The notes beneath the pieces are model-generated. The model did not search any database and was not told the origin of the DNA. It saw only the letters and a program-made list of their open reading frames with translations. Positions 8,513-17,233 of a stretch of DNA of 64,000 bases are shown here, in pieces. Positions within the stretch are counted from its first letter, which is position 1. Every line of letters begins with the position of its first letter. The DNA is from Chryseobacterium viscerum. GTDB lineage: Bacteria > Bacteroidota > Bacteroidia > Flavobacteriales > Weeksellaceae. Position numbers and translations under genes: made by a program. The DNA lies in assembly GCF_025949665.1 (NCBI RefSeq), contig NZ_JAPDFT010000001.1, forward strand, positions 2,604,001 through 2,668,000, given 5' to 3'.

Positions 8513-8595
8513 GATGTACAAAGTATTAATGTAAAGAGTATTAATGATCTGACTGCTGTGGTTGATTATCCAAAATACATTTTACATTTAATTAT
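8513..8595. repeat. Short intergenic stem-loop repeat (family 2, copy 1)
   Basis: AAAGTATTAATGTAAA (8520-8535) and AAATACATTTTACAT (8573-8587) are shared exactly with 49746-49761 and 49790-49804. The ATGTAAA / TTTACAT arms are complementary, so each copy can form a hairpin. Confidence 0.65.
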
Positions 8596-8683
8596 AACTT
8601 TTAGTTATCCAATATAACAAAATACAATTTACTTTGTAATACTATTTTCCGGAATTTTGATGCAGATTTTAAAAGTTCGCATT

Positions 8684-9619
8684 ATGAAAGATTTCATCCA
8701 AAATGAAATGACCCGGAAAGTATTTTTTATTGTATTGGCCGTTCTCTGCCTTACTCCGCTTATATCTTCACCAATTGCTCTGGCTTTGGGATTTGCCCTG
8801 GCTGTTTTTATAGGAAATCCATTTGAGAAACACCTTCATCACTATATTCATTTGCTACTGCAGATTTCAATTGTCGGTCTGGGATTCGGGTTAAAATTGG
8901 ATGAAGCTCTTCATGCCGGAAAAACAGGATTGATGTTAACGGTGGTAAGTATTGTTACAGTAATGGTATTGGGATATTTCCTGGGAAAAGTATTTAAACT
9001 GGAAAGACCTTTATCTTATCTTCTTTCTGCAGGAACAGCTATTTGTGGAGGGAGTGCCATTGCTGCAGTGTCTCCTATTATCAAACCGAGTACGAAACAG
9101 ATTTCACTTGCACTGGCTATTGTTTTTACATTAAATTCTATTGCATTGTTTGTATACCCTGCCATAGGGCATTTGCTGAATCTTTCACAGGAACAGTTTG
9201 GACTTTGGTGTGCAGTGGGAATTCATGATACAAGTTCTGTGGTGGGGGCCGCCAGTAAATATGGGGATGAGGCTTTGAAAATTGCCACGACTGTAAAACT
9301 GGCCCGTGCCCTATGGATCATTCCGGTTTCATTGATTACGATGTTCATTTTTAAAAGTAAAGATTCCAAAATAAAAATACCGTGGTTCATTGGTTATTTC
9401 ATCATAGCCATTCTTCTGAATACGTATTTCCCGTTTCTTGACCGTTTCAGTACTTCAATAACTGTTTTAGCAAAATCCGGACTGAATCTGACCCTGTTTT
9501 TCATTGGCTCTACTCTTTCTCTTCAAACCCTGAAATCAATAGGATTAAAACCTTTACTAACCGCTGTGCTCCTTTGGATTACCATAAGTATTGGCAGCCT
9601 TCTTTACATTATTCATTAA
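8684..9619 (+). CDS. YeiH-family putative sulfate/anion exporter
   Basis: This integral membrane protein of about 311 aa belongs to the UPF0324/YeiH family (PSE transporter). It has about ten hydrophobic segments and the conserved AGTAICGGSAIAAVSPIIKP motif and GIHDTSSVVGAA, the family hallmarks. I prefer the ATG at 8684 (MKDFIQNEMTRK); an in-frame ATG at 8660 would add eight residues. The LysR gene upstream probably regulates it. The substrate is not established for most members; sulfate, sulfonates and cyclic nucleotides have been suggested. Confidence 0.83.
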   Translation: MKDFIQNEMTRKVFFIVLAVLCLTPLISSPIALALGFALAVFIGNPFEKHLHHYIHLLLQISIVGLGFGLKLDEALHAGKTGLMLTVVSIVTVMVLGYFLGKVFKLERPLSYLLSAGTAICGGSAIAAVSPIIKPSTKQISLALAIVFTLNSIALFVYPAIGHLLNLSQEQFGLWCAVGIHDTSSVVGAASKYGDEALKIATTVKLARALWIIPVSLITMFIFKSKDSKIKIPWFIGYFIIAILLNTYFPFLDRFSTSITVLAKSGLNLTLFFIGSTLSLQTLKSIGLKPLLTAVLLWITISIGSLLYIIH

Positions 9620-9624
9620 AATGA

Positions 9625-9656
9625 GCAGAACCCTTTTGATATCAAAAGGGTTCTGC
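9625..9656. terminator. Perfect 32-base palindrome between convergent genes
   Basis: GCAGAACCCTTTTGAT followed directly by its exact reverse complement. It lies 5 bases after the YeiH-like stop, between two converging genes. No long T-run follows on either strand, so termination efficiency is uncertain. Confidence 0.6.
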
Positions 9657-9700
9657 ATATTAAATGTGGAAATGTTTATTTCGTATTGAAATAATTTTCT

Positions 9701-9880
9701 TTAGATTGCGGCTTCACCACAAGTATACACCTGTGGACAACCTATATACTGTACGCAATACCATGGTCCTGTTACTGCTCCTGAGCAGCTGCATCCGCAA
9801 AGAGATAAATCAGGGTTTCCGCTTATTCCTCCAGCGATGTTTTTAAGGTCTTGCTTTCTTAATTTTTTAGCGTTTTTCAT
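9701..9880 (-). CDS. Small double-glycine leader peptide (bacteriocin-like)
   Basis: This is a 59 aa peptide, MKNAKKLRKQDLKNIAGG then a Cys/Gly-rich core (LCGCSCSG, WYCVQYIGC, YTCGE). The leader follows the same L..DLK.I.GG rule as the peptide at 3568-3756 although the cores differ, which suggests a shared export/processing system encoded elsewhere. I chose the ATG at 9878-9880; MNI just upstream is in frame and also possible. The promoter is clear: TTG at 9959-9961, 19 bases, TAACTTTG at 9932-9939 (reverse strand). No transporter or modification gene is adjacent. Confidence 0.72.
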   Translation of the reverse strand: MKNAKKLRKQDLKNIAGGISGNPDLSLCGCSCSGAVTGPWYCVQYIGCPQVYTCGEAAI

Positions 9881-9931
9881 AATGTTCATGAGATTTAGTT
9901 TGATTAAACAATATAGTTTTTAGTTACCTTC

Positions 9932-9961
9932 CAAAGTTAAACAAATATTAATTACACGCAA
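9932..9961 (-). promoter_or_regulatory. Bacteroidota promoter for the small leader peptide
   Basis: Reverse strand -33 TTG (9959-9961), 19-base spacer, -7 TAACTTTG (9932-9939). This agrees with TTG-N19-TAnnTTTG. Confidence 0.65.
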
Positions 9962-10058
9962 CAAAAATTAATGCAAAAATTAATAATTTATTGATTATAA
10001 TGTGATTATTATATTCAAAATAAGGAATAGCACAGCCCTATTATTTAAACAGTTTAAA

Positions 10059-11300
10059 TTATTCCGTAAATTCCAGGTCTCTGTCGTGGGTTTCCGAAAT
10101 GGTAAGTGAGGAATAAAATGCAAGCCCAAATACCACCACTCCCACTATGGCTGCGCTTTCTACAACTGGAAAATGACCTTTAAGGGAGTCAAAAGCAAAA
10201 ATCATAACCGGCACCAATCCTCTTACCATATTGGGAACGGTTGTCGTTGCTGTATTTCTGATATTGGTCCCGAACTGTTCTGCTGCCAGTGTCACAAACA
10301 TAGCCCAATATCCTGTCCCGAAGCCAAGCCATACACAAAACAAATAGTATTTTGTTTCTGTATTGGTATTGCCAAAAAGCATAATCGCCACTCCGATCAG
10401 GGTAAAGATCAGCATATAGAAGATAGCCATTTTACGGGATTTTAAAGCATGGGAAATAAATCCACTTAATAAATCACCGACAGAAATCCCTACATACGCC
10501 CACATAATTGCTTTTCCAGGGTTGATCTCTTTAATTCCTAATTCAGGAGCAAACTGATTGGCTAAAACAGCCAGAATCCCTATACAATACCATGTAGGCA
10601 ATCCTACAGCAATGCATTTTAAATACCTTGTCAATCTGTTTTTATTGGTAAAAAAGGATAGAAAATTTCCTTTTGAAACGTTTTTGTGCTCAATATTCTT
10701 ATAAATTCCGGATTCGGATACACTTATTCTCAGTATCAATAACATAATTCCCATAATCCCACCGATAATATAAGAAATATTCCAGCCACCAGCCAGTTCT
10801 ACTGTAAGCTGAGCCACTACAGCTCCCATTAATCCAAAACCGGCAACAACCGAGGTCCCGATTGCTCTTAAACTCTTCGGCAGGCTTTCAGAAACCAGCG
10901 TAATTCCCGCTCCAAGCTCTCCGGCCAGACCAATACCTGCAATGAACCTCAAACCGGCATATTGGTATAATAAATGTTCTTTTGGAAAATAAGGAAGGAA
11001 ACCACAAGCGATATTAGCTAAGGAATACACTAAAATAGATCCGAAGAGTACGGAAAGCCTTCCTTTTTTATCTCCGAAAATACCCCAGAAAACACCTCCG
11101 ATGAGAAGTCCCACCATCTGACAATTCAGAATAAAGGTTCCGTCAGCATCCGGATTAAGTCCCAGAGCTTTTAAACTTGGTATTCTAACGATTCCGAATA
11201 AAAGGAGATCATAAATATCTACAAAATAGCCTAAAGCAGAAATAATAACGGGAATTGAGAAAATGTACTTCAGTTTTGAAGACATGGACAGTTCTTGCAT
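10059..11300 (-). CDS. MFS transporter (metabolite:H+ symporter type)
   Basis: This is a 413 aa, 12-segment major facilitator. The first loop motif is GVFWGIFGDKKGRLSVLFGS (family GxxxDrxGRR loop). Overall it resembles sugar/aromatic-acid symporters of the MHS/AAHS groups (YFVDIYDLLLFGI at TM1). The substrate is unknown. The rny terminator lies in the 73-base gap upstream, so it is probably transcribed on its own. Confidence 0.82.
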   Translation of the reverse strand: MQELSMSSKLKYIFSIPVIISALGYFVDIYDLLLFGIVRIPSLKALGLNPDADGTFILNCQMVGLLIGGVFWGIFGDKKGRLSVLFGSILVYSLANIACGFLPYFPKEHLLYQYAGLRFIAGIGLAGELGAGITLVSESLPKSLRAIGTSVVAGFGLMGAVVAQLTVELAGGWNISYIIGGIMGIMLLILRISVSESGIYKNIEHKNVSKGNFLSFFTNKNRLTRYLKCIAVGLPTWYCIGILAVLANQFAPELGIKEINPGKAIMWAYVGISVGDLLSGFISHALKSRKMAIFYMLIFTLIGVAIMLFGNTNTETKYYLFCVWLGFGTGYWAMFVTLAAEQFGTNIRNTATTTVPNMVRGLVPVMIFAFDSLKGHFPVVESAAIVGVVVFGLAFYSSLTISETHDRDLEFTE

Positions 11301-11320
11301 TTTTAAGTTTTGATAAAAAT

Positions 11321-11352
11321 AAAAAACCTTTCAATTTCTTGAAAGGTTTTTA
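11321..11352 (-). terminator. Terminator of rny
   Basis: Stem AAAACCTTTCA / TGAAAGGTTTT with loop ATTTCT; on the reverse strand it is followed by a T-rich tract. Confidence 0.8.
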
Positions 11353-11373
11353 TCAAATATCTTTTTCTGATTA

Positions 11374-12939
11374 TTATCTGGCAATATTCACAGCTCTCGT
11401 TTCTCTGATTACTGTTACTTTTACCTGTCCCGGATAAGTCAGCTCATTCTGAATCTTCTCAGAAATATCGTAAGAAAGCTGAGAAGCTACTTCATCGTTC
11501 ACTTTTCCGCTCTCTACCATTACTCTTAGCTCTCTACCAGCCTGAATTGCATAAGCACTGGATACTCCATCAAAGCTTAGTGCAGCAGATTCAAGATCTT
11601 TCAATCTCTGGATATAAGATTCCAATACCTGTCTTCTTGCTCCCGGTCTTGCTCCTGAGATTGCATCGGCAACCTGGATGATCGGAGATAATAACGATTT
11701 CATTTCAATTTCGTCGTGGTGAGCTCCGATAGCGTTTACTACTTCAGGGTTTTCACCGTATTTCTCAGCCCACTGCATTCCTAAAAGCGCGTGTGGTAAT
11801 TCTGATTCCTGCTCAGGAACTTTACCGATATCATGTAAAAGACCTGCTCTTTTTGCTAATTTTACGTTTAATCCTAACTCAGCAGCCATAGTTGCAGCAA
11901 TGTTTGCTACTTCTCTTGAGTGCTGTAGCAAGTTTTGTCCGTAAGAAGAACGGTATTTCATTCTACCAACGATTTTGATTAATTCAGGGTGTAATCCGTG
12001 AATTCCTAAATCAATGATAGTTCTCTTACCTACTTCAATGATTTCCTCCTCAATTTGTTTTCTAGTTTTTTCAACTACTTCTTCGATTCTTGCCGGGTGA
12101 ATTCTACCATCGGTAACCAATCTGTGAAGGGATAGTCTTGCAATCTCCCTTCTTACAGGATCAAAACATGAAAGAAGAATTGCTTCCGGAGTATCATCAA
12201 CAATAATTTCTACTCCTGTTACGGCTTCTAAAGCACGGATATTTCTACCTTCTCTACCGATAATTCTACCTTTTACTTCATCAGACTCGATATTGAAAAC
12301 TGATACTGAGTTTTCGATGGCCTGTTCAGTTCCGATTCTCTGAATCGTTTGGATAACGATTTTTCTCGCTTCGTTTTTGGCATTCATCTGAGCTTCTTCC
12401 ATGATGCTCTGAACGTGTGCCTGTGCTCTTGTTTTTGCTTCTGCTCTCATGGTTTCTACCAATTCTGCTTTAGCTTCATCAGCTGTATAATTAGAGATTT
12501 TTTCAAGTATTTCTACTTTCTTAGCGTTAGCTGTATCTAATTCCTGCTGTTTTCTTTCAAGGATTTCGGTTTTCTTAGCATAGTCTGCAATCTGCTTGTC
12601 CAGATCTTTTTCAAGTTTCCCAGTCTTGCTAAGTTCATCATTCAGCTTATGCTCCTTGTCTTTCGTTCTCTTTTCAACTTCCTGCATTTTCTTTTCGCGG
12701 GACTGAATGTCTGCATCATGCTGAGATTTCAGTTCCAGGAATTTTTCTTTTGCCTGAAGGTTCTTTTCTTTCTTTATGGATTCAGCTTGTACATTAGCTT
12801 TTTCTATAAGGTTTTCGGCGTTTTTCTTAGCATCATCTATGATGAATTTTGCCTTAGTATTCAGAGAGCTTTTTGAGAAAAACATTCCCACTACAGCCCC
12901 GATTACTAAACAAACAACACCGACTATAACTTCTATCAT
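11374..12939 (-). CDS. rny: Ribonuclease Y
   Basis: This membrane-anchored endoribonuclease initiates mRNA decay. The 521 aa protein has an N-terminal transmembrane helix ([18 protein letters not shown]), a long charged coiled coil (about residues 30-190), a KH RNA-binding domain ([19 protein letters not shown]) and an HD phosphohydrolase domain with [11 protein letters not shown] and [12 protein letters not shown]. It is of full family length. It lies downstream of the zapA-6S RNA segment, on the same strand. Confidence 0.95.
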   Translation of the reverse strand: MIEVIVGVVCLVIGAVVGMFFSKSSLNTKAKFIIDDAKKNAENLIEKANVQAESIKKEKNLQAKEKFLELKSQHDADIQSREKKMQEVEKRTKDKEHKLNDELSKTGKLEKDLDKQIADYAKKTEILERKQQELDTANAKKVEILEKISNYTADEAKAELVETMRAEAKTRAQAHVQSIMEEAQMNAKNEARKIVIQTIQRIGTEQAIENSVSVFNIESDEVKGRIIGREGRNIRALEAVTGVEIIVDDTPEAILLSCFDPVRREIARLSLHRLVTDGRIHPARIEEVVEKTRKQIEEEIIEVGKRTIIDLGIHGLHPELIKIVGRMKYRSSYGQNLLQHSREVANIAATMAAELGLNVKLAKRAGLLHDIGKVPEQESELPHALLGMQWAEKYGENPEVVNAIGAHHDEIEMKSLLSPIIQVADAISGARPGARRQVLESYIQRLKDLESAALSFDGVSSAYAIQAGRELRVMVESGKVNDEVASQLSYDISEKIQNELTYPGQVKVTVIRETRAVNIAR

Positions 12940-12983
12940 AATTTATATTGAGTTTTAATTGTATTCATATCCTTGTTAAATAA

Positions 12984-13152
12984 AAAAAGCCCACAATAAT
13001 CCAGAGATTGAGAGTAAACTCCTAATCAACACGATTTGAACTGATTTCCACTGTCTGTAATCCGGAAATCCGGCACGCCATTCGATGGACATTTGTTCGG
13101 TAATTGTTTAGCGTTGAGTTTACCTTTAATGTGTTAGAATTATTGTAGGCAG
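12984..13152 (-). ncRNA. ssrS: Probable 6S RNA
   Basis: Reading the reverse strand, the two ends pair in a long closing stem. CCTACAATAAT (13139-13149) pairs with ATTATTGTGGG (12990-13000), 11 pairs with one G-U. Then GTAAACTC (13116-13123) pairs with GAGTTTAC (13014-13021), 8 perfect pairs. Between them lie small internal hairpins (CCATCGAATGG, CCGGATTTCCGG) around an otherwise open centre. A T-run follows the 3' end. This rod-with-central-bubble plan and the position just after zapA match 6S RNA, which inhibits the housekeeping RNA polymerase holoenzyme by mimicking an open promoter. Exact ends are estimates. Confidence 0.7.
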
Positions 13153-13173
13153 TAATTTTTCAGGAAAAAAAAT

Positions 13174-13461
13174 CTATTTCCCGATTTCATTCAACGACTG
13201 ATTAATCTGCGTTAACCTTTCGTTGGTAGAATTAATATTTTTTTCGTAGTTCAGAGAAACTACTTCTGCATTGGTTCCCAGTTTCAGGGCACACATAGCT
13301 AAAGCATCCTGTTTATCTCTTACATCGAAGTTCTGTTCAAAATCTTTAATCATATTCTCGATCTGCTTCCCTACTTTACGCAAAGTTTCTTCCTCTGCTG
13401 CCGGTACGTTCAGCGGATACACTCTTCCTGCAATGTTGACGGTTATTCTCCTTACCTCCAT
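13174..13461 (-). CDS. zapA: Cell division protein ZapA
   Basis: ZapA binds FtsZ and promotes bundling of Z-ring protofilaments. The 95 aa protein has the usual N-terminal strand region (RRITVNIAGRVYPLNV) and C-terminal coiled coil. The start overlaps the stop of the preceding coiled-coil gene by one base (TAATG), so the two are coupled. The probable 6S RNA lies directly downstream, the same arrangement as in proteobacteria. Confidence 0.85.
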   Translation of the reverse strand: MEVRRITVNIAGRVYPLNVPAAEEETLRKVGKQIENMIKDFEQNFDVRDKQDALAMCALKLGTNAEVVSLNYEKNINSTNERLTQINQSLNEIGK

Positions 13462-13763
13462 TATAATCCACTGTTTTGAAGCTGAGCAATACAGAAATCA
13501 ATTTCTTTCACCAATCTGTTGATATGGTTTTTCATTAATCTATTGTGTTCAGGATTTCCTGATATTGCTGAATAAAGTTTTATATTTTTTTGTTCTTCTG
13601 CTAATACCTGATTCTTTCTTCTTTCCTCATCATATTTCTTCTTCAACTCTTCATGCTCAATATTTAATTCTTTTAAATTTTCCGTAAGATTTTTATAGTT
13701 CTTTTGCAGAGTCGAAATCTTTCTCTCTAATTCTGAAAAATTGTTTTCTAAATCTTGAAGCAT
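13461..13763 (-). CDS. Coiled-coil protein coupled to zapA
   Basis: This 100 aa, highly charged coiled-coil protein (MLQDLENNFSELERKIS onward, heptad leucines through LKELNIEHEELKKKYDEE) has a C-terminal motif NRLMKNHINRLVKEIDFCI. I chose the ATG at 13761-13763. A longer reading frame from a TTG at 13853 would add a hydrophobic segment, but it overlaps the terminator hairpin of the neighbouring gene and is unlikely. The coupling to zapA suggests a ZapB-like division-ring partner; this is inference. Confidence 0.7.
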   Translation of the reverse strand: MLQDLENNFSELERKISTLQKNYKNLTENLKELNIEHEELKKKYDEERRKNQVLAEEQKNIKLYSAISGNPEHNRLMKNHINRLVKEIDFCIAQLQNSGL

Positions 13764-13851
13764 TTCAGGTTTGTATATTCTAACTAAAAGCAAAAATAAA
13801 AAAATAATAACACTAACAAAAATAAAACACTCTATATTTTGATATAACAAC

Positions 13852-13877
13852 AAAAAAGGAGGTGCTAATGCACCTCC
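13852..13877 (-). terminator. Terminator of the porT-like gene
   Basis: Perfect stem GGAGGTGC / GCACCTCC with loop TAAT; read on the reverse strand it is followed by six T. Confidence 0.88.
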
Positions 13878-13902
13878 GGTCTATTTTTCAATGAGATATT
13901 TT

Positions 13903-14685
13903 TTATTCAAATTTCAGAACAAACATTACGGCTCTTGTCTGTAATGTAGAAATAGCAGATGCCCAGTAAGGAGGTGTAGTAGCATTATCTGCCACTTTCT
14001 CATTGTTCATGAAGAATGTTCCTCTGATGGCAGGAGTCAGTTTAAATTTGTTGAAATAAAACTGAATTCCCATTTCTGCAGACCATGCAAAGTTATGGGT
14101 AGTTGATCTGTAGATCCCCTGCATGTTATCATCTGTGGAAGTTGAGTTAGACTGAAGGTTAACAACATAGTTTACCCCCGCCGCAACGTAAGGTCTTGAA
14201 TTGTACCATCTTTGTCCGTGAAGTTCCAACATTACTGGAATGTCAATTAGTGTAGATTTAATTTCTCTTACTTTATCCTTTTCCTGTAAAGGGAATGGCA
14301 TAAAAGGAGGATTGGTTAAGGAACCACCTGCATAAATGTCATTGGATTGAGTATTAAAAGTCAACTGTCTTTGAGCAAACTGTAAACCTGGTTCTACCCT
14401 TACATCAAGATAATCATTCAGTCTCCATTTTGCAATAAGCCCGGCACCGAAACTATAGCTTTCCTTGGATGTAACAAGGTTTTCATTATCATTCATCCCG
14501 TACTTTGGATGCAAAACAATGCGGTAATCCAGTCTGTTCCCGTTCAAATAAAACCCCCAACTGAATTTCTGTTCGTCGAAATCTTCCAACTTATCCATTC
14601 TGTTTCGGGTTCTGAATTGCGCGTTTGCAAAAACGGCAACATTTACTGAGGTTAAAACCAGTGCTTTTAATAGAAATTTATTCAT
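13903..14685 (-). CDS. porT: PorT-like outer-membrane beta-barrel protein (type IX secretion)
   Basis: This is a 260 aa protein with a signal peptide ending in AVFANAQ and a beta-barrel pattern (alternating strands, terminal aromatic VMFVLKFE). Position next to ubiE and length fit the flavobacterial PorT family, an outer-membrane component of the type IX secretion/gliding machinery. The ubiE-porT pair is common in the class. The gene starts 3 bases after the ubiE stop and is followed by a terminator, ending the operon. Confidence 0.75.
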   Translation of the reverse strand: MNKFLLKALVLTSVNVAVFANAQFRTRNRMDKLEDFDEQKFSWGFYLNGNRLDYRIVLHPKYGMNDNENLVTSKESYSFGAGLIAKWRLNDYLDVRVEPGLQFAQRQLTFNTQSNDIYAGGSLTNPPFMPFPLQEKDKVREIKSTLIDIPVMLELHGQRWYNSRPYVAAGVNYVVNLQSNSTSTDDNMQGIYRSTTHNFAWSAEMGIQFYFNKFKLTPAIRGTFFMNNEKVADNATTPPYWASAISTLQTRAVMFVLKFE

Positions 14686-14688
14686 AGG

Positions 14689-15420
14689 TTACTTTGTTGC
14701 TTTATAAATTGTGGCTATACCTAAACTTAATTTTTTATATTCTACTTTCTTAAATCCCGTATCTAAAAGAATTTGCTTCATCTTCTCCCCGAAAGGAAAA
14801 GCATTTACAGAATCCGGAAGGTATGTATACGCCCTATTATCCTTAGAAACCAATCTGCCAATGGCAGGCAATATATTTTTGAAATAAAACATATAAAATG
14901 GCCCCATGAAACCCTCAACCTTTGAAAACTCCAGTATATAAACACTTTTGTTATCTTTAACTACTCTTCTTAACTCTGCTAAACCTTTGGTAAGATTCTC
15001 AAAATTCCTTACTCCAAATGCAACGGAAACAGCATCAAATCTATTGTCCTCGAAAGGTAAATTTTCTGCATCCCCTTTTTGCATGGAAATTTTGCCGTCT
15101 AATTTAAGTTTTTTTATTTTAATAACGCCAACATTCAGCATTTGTTGTGATAAATCTAATCCAACTACTTTAGAACCGGTTCCTTTTTCAATGGTTATTG
15201 CCAGATCTCCCGTTCCTGTAGCCACATCCAGCACTTCCTGCGGATTATCATTTTTCATCCATTTTACCAGTTTATTTCTCCACAGAATGTCAATTTTCAT
15301 GGATAAAACACGGTTCAGAAGGTCGTACTTCGGTGCAATATTGTCGAACATATCCTCTACTTGGCTTTTTTTTGTAGCCTCTGAATTGTAGGGAGTAACT
15401 TTGGTGATATCTTTTGTCAA
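14689..15420 (-). CDS. ubiE/menG: Demethylmenaquinone methyltransferase
   Basis: SAM-dependent C-methylation is the last step of menaquinone synthesis. The 243 aa protein has the UbiE signature: YDLLNRVLSMKIDILWRN, the SAM loop VLDVATGTGDLAI, and FGVRNFENLTKGLAELRRVV. The only start that keeps the conserved N-terminus (TKDITKVTPYNS) is a TTG at 15418-15420, three bases after the upstream stop, so translation probably relies on coupling. The next ATG lies 23 codons in, beyond conserved sequence. Confidence 0.9.
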   Translation of the reverse strand: MTKDITKVTPYNSEATKKSQVEDMFDNIAPKYDLLNRVLSMKIDILWRNKLVKWMKNDNPQEVLDVATGTGDLAITIEKGTGSKVVGLDLSQQMLNVGVIKIKKLKLDGKISMQKGDAENLPFEDNRFDAVSVAFGVRNFENLTKGLAELRRVVKDNKSVYILEFSKVEGFMGPFYMFYFKNILPAIGRLVSKDNRAYTYLPDSVNAFPFGEKMKQILLDTGFKKVEYKKLSLGIATIYKATK

Positions 15421-15423
15421 AAC

Positions 15424-15993
15424 TTAAAACTTGTAATATTCTTTATAATAATTTAGGTAATCCTGCTTTCTGAAGATTTTAGATCGTGATTCCACTTTCT
15501 GGATATTCTTAATCACTTTATCATAATCTTCATCCACATTGTAATAAAAATCTTCTGTGTAAAGCTTATTGAAGCGCTTTGCTCCTCCGTAATAATCCTT
15601 TCCGTCAATAACGGTTTTATCAAGGTTCGCCAGCAACGAATCTTTCTTAAGATTGTATCCGTAGTACTGATCATTTACATAGTAATCCTGGTGTGTAATA
15701 TTAATCAGACCACGAAGTTTATTCACCTCAAATGCTGAATCATACAGCATCTTTTTGTTCTGATCAAAAACCTGAATAGAGTTTTTCCCTTTATTCAAAT
15801 CTACATGCACATACTGCCCGGCAGAGATGATTCCTTCAGATCCGTTATTGATCTTAAAGTAATACGTATTCGGGGTAGGATTATCTACAACATAATAATT
15901 CTTCTTGGCTAAAAAAAGGAAGTAGATCCCAAAGGCAACGATAAACGCCACAGCTGCAATAAGTAAGCCTTTTAAGGACGAGTTGTTTTTCAT
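15424..15993 (-). CDS. Hypothetical single-pass membrane protein
   Basis: This is a 189 aa protein with one N-terminal transmembrane segment (LKGLLIAAVAFIVAFGIYFLFLA) and a Tyr-rich extracytoplasmic domain. I recognise no family. It is the first gene of the ubiE-porT operon, preceded by a reverse-strand TAAATTTG box (16016-16023). It could assist PorT, but nothing in the sequence proves that. Confidence 0.65.
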   Translation of the reverse strand: MKNNSSLKGLLIAAVAFIVAFGIYFLFLAKKNYYVVDNPTPNTYYFKINNGSEGIISAGQYVHVDLNKGKNSIQVFDQNKKMLYDSAFEVNKLRGLINITHQDYYVNDQYYGYNLKKDSLLANLDKTVIDGKDYYGGAKRFNKLYTEDFYYNVDEDYDKVIKNIQKVESRSKIFRKQDYLNYYKEYYKF

Positions 15994-16015
15994 AGATTGT
16001 AAAGTACAATTTTTG

Positions 16016-16068
16016 CAAATTTAATAATATTTTTAATTCTCCGTTATTAATATTAATTATTAACTTTG
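16016..16068. promoter_or_regulatory. Divergent promoter pair
   Basis: Reverse-strand TAAATTTG (16016-16023) serves the membrane-protein/ubiE/porT operon; forward TAACTTTG (16061-16068) serves the FabH-like gene. The boxes are 37 bases apart, so the two promoters probably share upstream sequence. Confidence 0.5.
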
Positions 16069-16094
16069 CATCTTTAAAAAAATCATATAAACGA

Positions 16095-17162
16095 ATGCCG
16101 AATACGATCATTATTGGCTCTGGATCTTATATTCCGAACAGAGTTATTGGTAGAGATTACTTCATGAATTCCGAGTTCTATACTGAAGACGGAGTAAAGA
16201 TTGAAAAGCCTGTGGAAGAGACCATTGCGAAATTTGTAGAGATTACAGAAATCGAAAACAGGAGATTCATTGAGGATGATCTTTCCAACTCACAAATCGG
16301 TTATGAAGCTGCAAAAATTGCCCTTGAGGATGCAAAAGTAGACGGTGAGGAATTGGATTATATCATTTATGCAAGCAATTTCGGAGAAGTTACTGAAAAC
16401 GGATATGCTGATTTTATGCCTACAATGGCAGCTAGAGTAAAGAATAAGCTTGGGATCAAAAACAGAAAATGCGTAACGTATGATATGGTTTTCGGATGTC
16501 CTGGGTGGGTAGAAGCTATGATTTTGTCTGATAATTTAATTAAAGCTAAGGTTGCCAAAACCATTCTTGTCATAGGCGCTGAAACTTTAAGCAGAGTAAC
16601 AGACCCGCATGACAGAAACAGAATGATCTTTGCTGACGGTGCCGGAGCAGTAGTTGTAAAGGCAACAGACGAAGAGAATGTAGGAATTATTGCCCACAAC
16701 ACAATTTGTGACAACGGACCGGAATTAAACTACCTTGAAAATCAACCTTCCATCAATAAAGAAGTAGACCAAAAGCGCCTTTATGTAAGAATGTTAGGAA
16801 GAAAAATTTACGAATACGCTCTTAAAAATGTACCGGATGCCATCAAGGACACCATTACAGATGCAGGCCTTTCTATTGAAGATATAGACAAAATCTTAAT
16901 TCACCAGGCTAATGCTAAAATGGATTACGCCATGATTGAAAGACTTCACAGGCTTTATGATGTGAAAGAATACGATCATGCGATCTCTCCTATGACAATT
17001 CAGGATCTTGGAAATACTTCTGTAGCAACAATTCCTACCATGTATGATTTAATAATTAAAGGAAAAATGGCAGGTCAATCGTTTAAAGAAAAAGGTAACG
17101 TTGTGATGACTTCGGTAGGTGCCGGAATGAACATTAATGCTATCGTTTACAGATTTCCTTAA
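16095..17162 (+). CDS. 3-oxoacyl-ACP synthase III family protein (FabH-like)
   Basis: This 355 aa thiolase-fold condensing enzyme has the FabH catalytic triad: Cys in VFGCPGWVEAM, His in ILIHQANAKMD and Asn in DLGNTSVATIP. These enzymes start fatty-acid or polyene chains from acetyl-CoA or branched acyl-CoA. It is longer than canonical FabH (about 320 aa), as in the flavobacterial KAS III-like paralogues. Which pathway it serves is unclear, since no other fatty-acid or flexirubin gene is adjacent. A terminator follows. Confidence 0.87.
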   Translation: MPNTIIIGSGSYIPNRVIGRDYFMNSEFYTEDGVKIEKPVEETIAKFVEITEIENRRFIEDDLSNSQIGYEAAKIALEDAKVDGEELDYIIYASNFGEVTENGYADFMPTMAARVKNKLGIKNRKCVTYDMVFGCPGWVEAMILSDNLIKAKVAKTILVIGAETLSRVTDPHDRNRMIFADGAGAVVVKATDEENVGIIAHNTICDNGPELNYLENQPSINKEVDQKRLYVRMLGRKIYEYALKNVPDAIKDTITDAGLSIEDIDKILIHQANAKMDYAMIERLHRLYDVKEYDHAISPMTIQDLGNTSVATIPTMYDLIIKGKMAGQSFKEKGNVVMTSVGAGMNINAIVYRFP

Positions 17163-17190
17163 ATAAATATTTAATAAATAAAAAAAATAT

Positions 17191-17225
17191 AAAAGCACAG
17201 GGAAGTTATTCTTTGTGCTTTTTTG
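17191..17225 (+). terminator. Terminator after the FabH-like gene
   Basis: AAAAGCACA (17191-17199) pairs with TGTGCTTTT (17214-17222), followed by T. It also marks the phosphoesterase start at 17234 rather than further upstream. Confidence 0.8.
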
Positions 17226-17233
17226 ATCAGAAC

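Noticed and set aside
9664..9846. Forward reading frame opposite the small leader peptide
   Set aside because: It is antisense to a peptide with a clear leader and promoter; no signal or domain.
12349..12958. Several Phe/Cys-rich forward frames over rny
   Set aside because: Shadows of the coiled-coil coding sequence on the other strand.
13764..13853. N-terminal extension with a hydrophobic helix for the zapA-coupled gene
   Set aside because: The extension begins at a TTG, overlaps the perfect terminator hairpin of the porT-like gene and is almost pure A/T; the internal ATG at 13763 gives a coherent coiled-coil protein.
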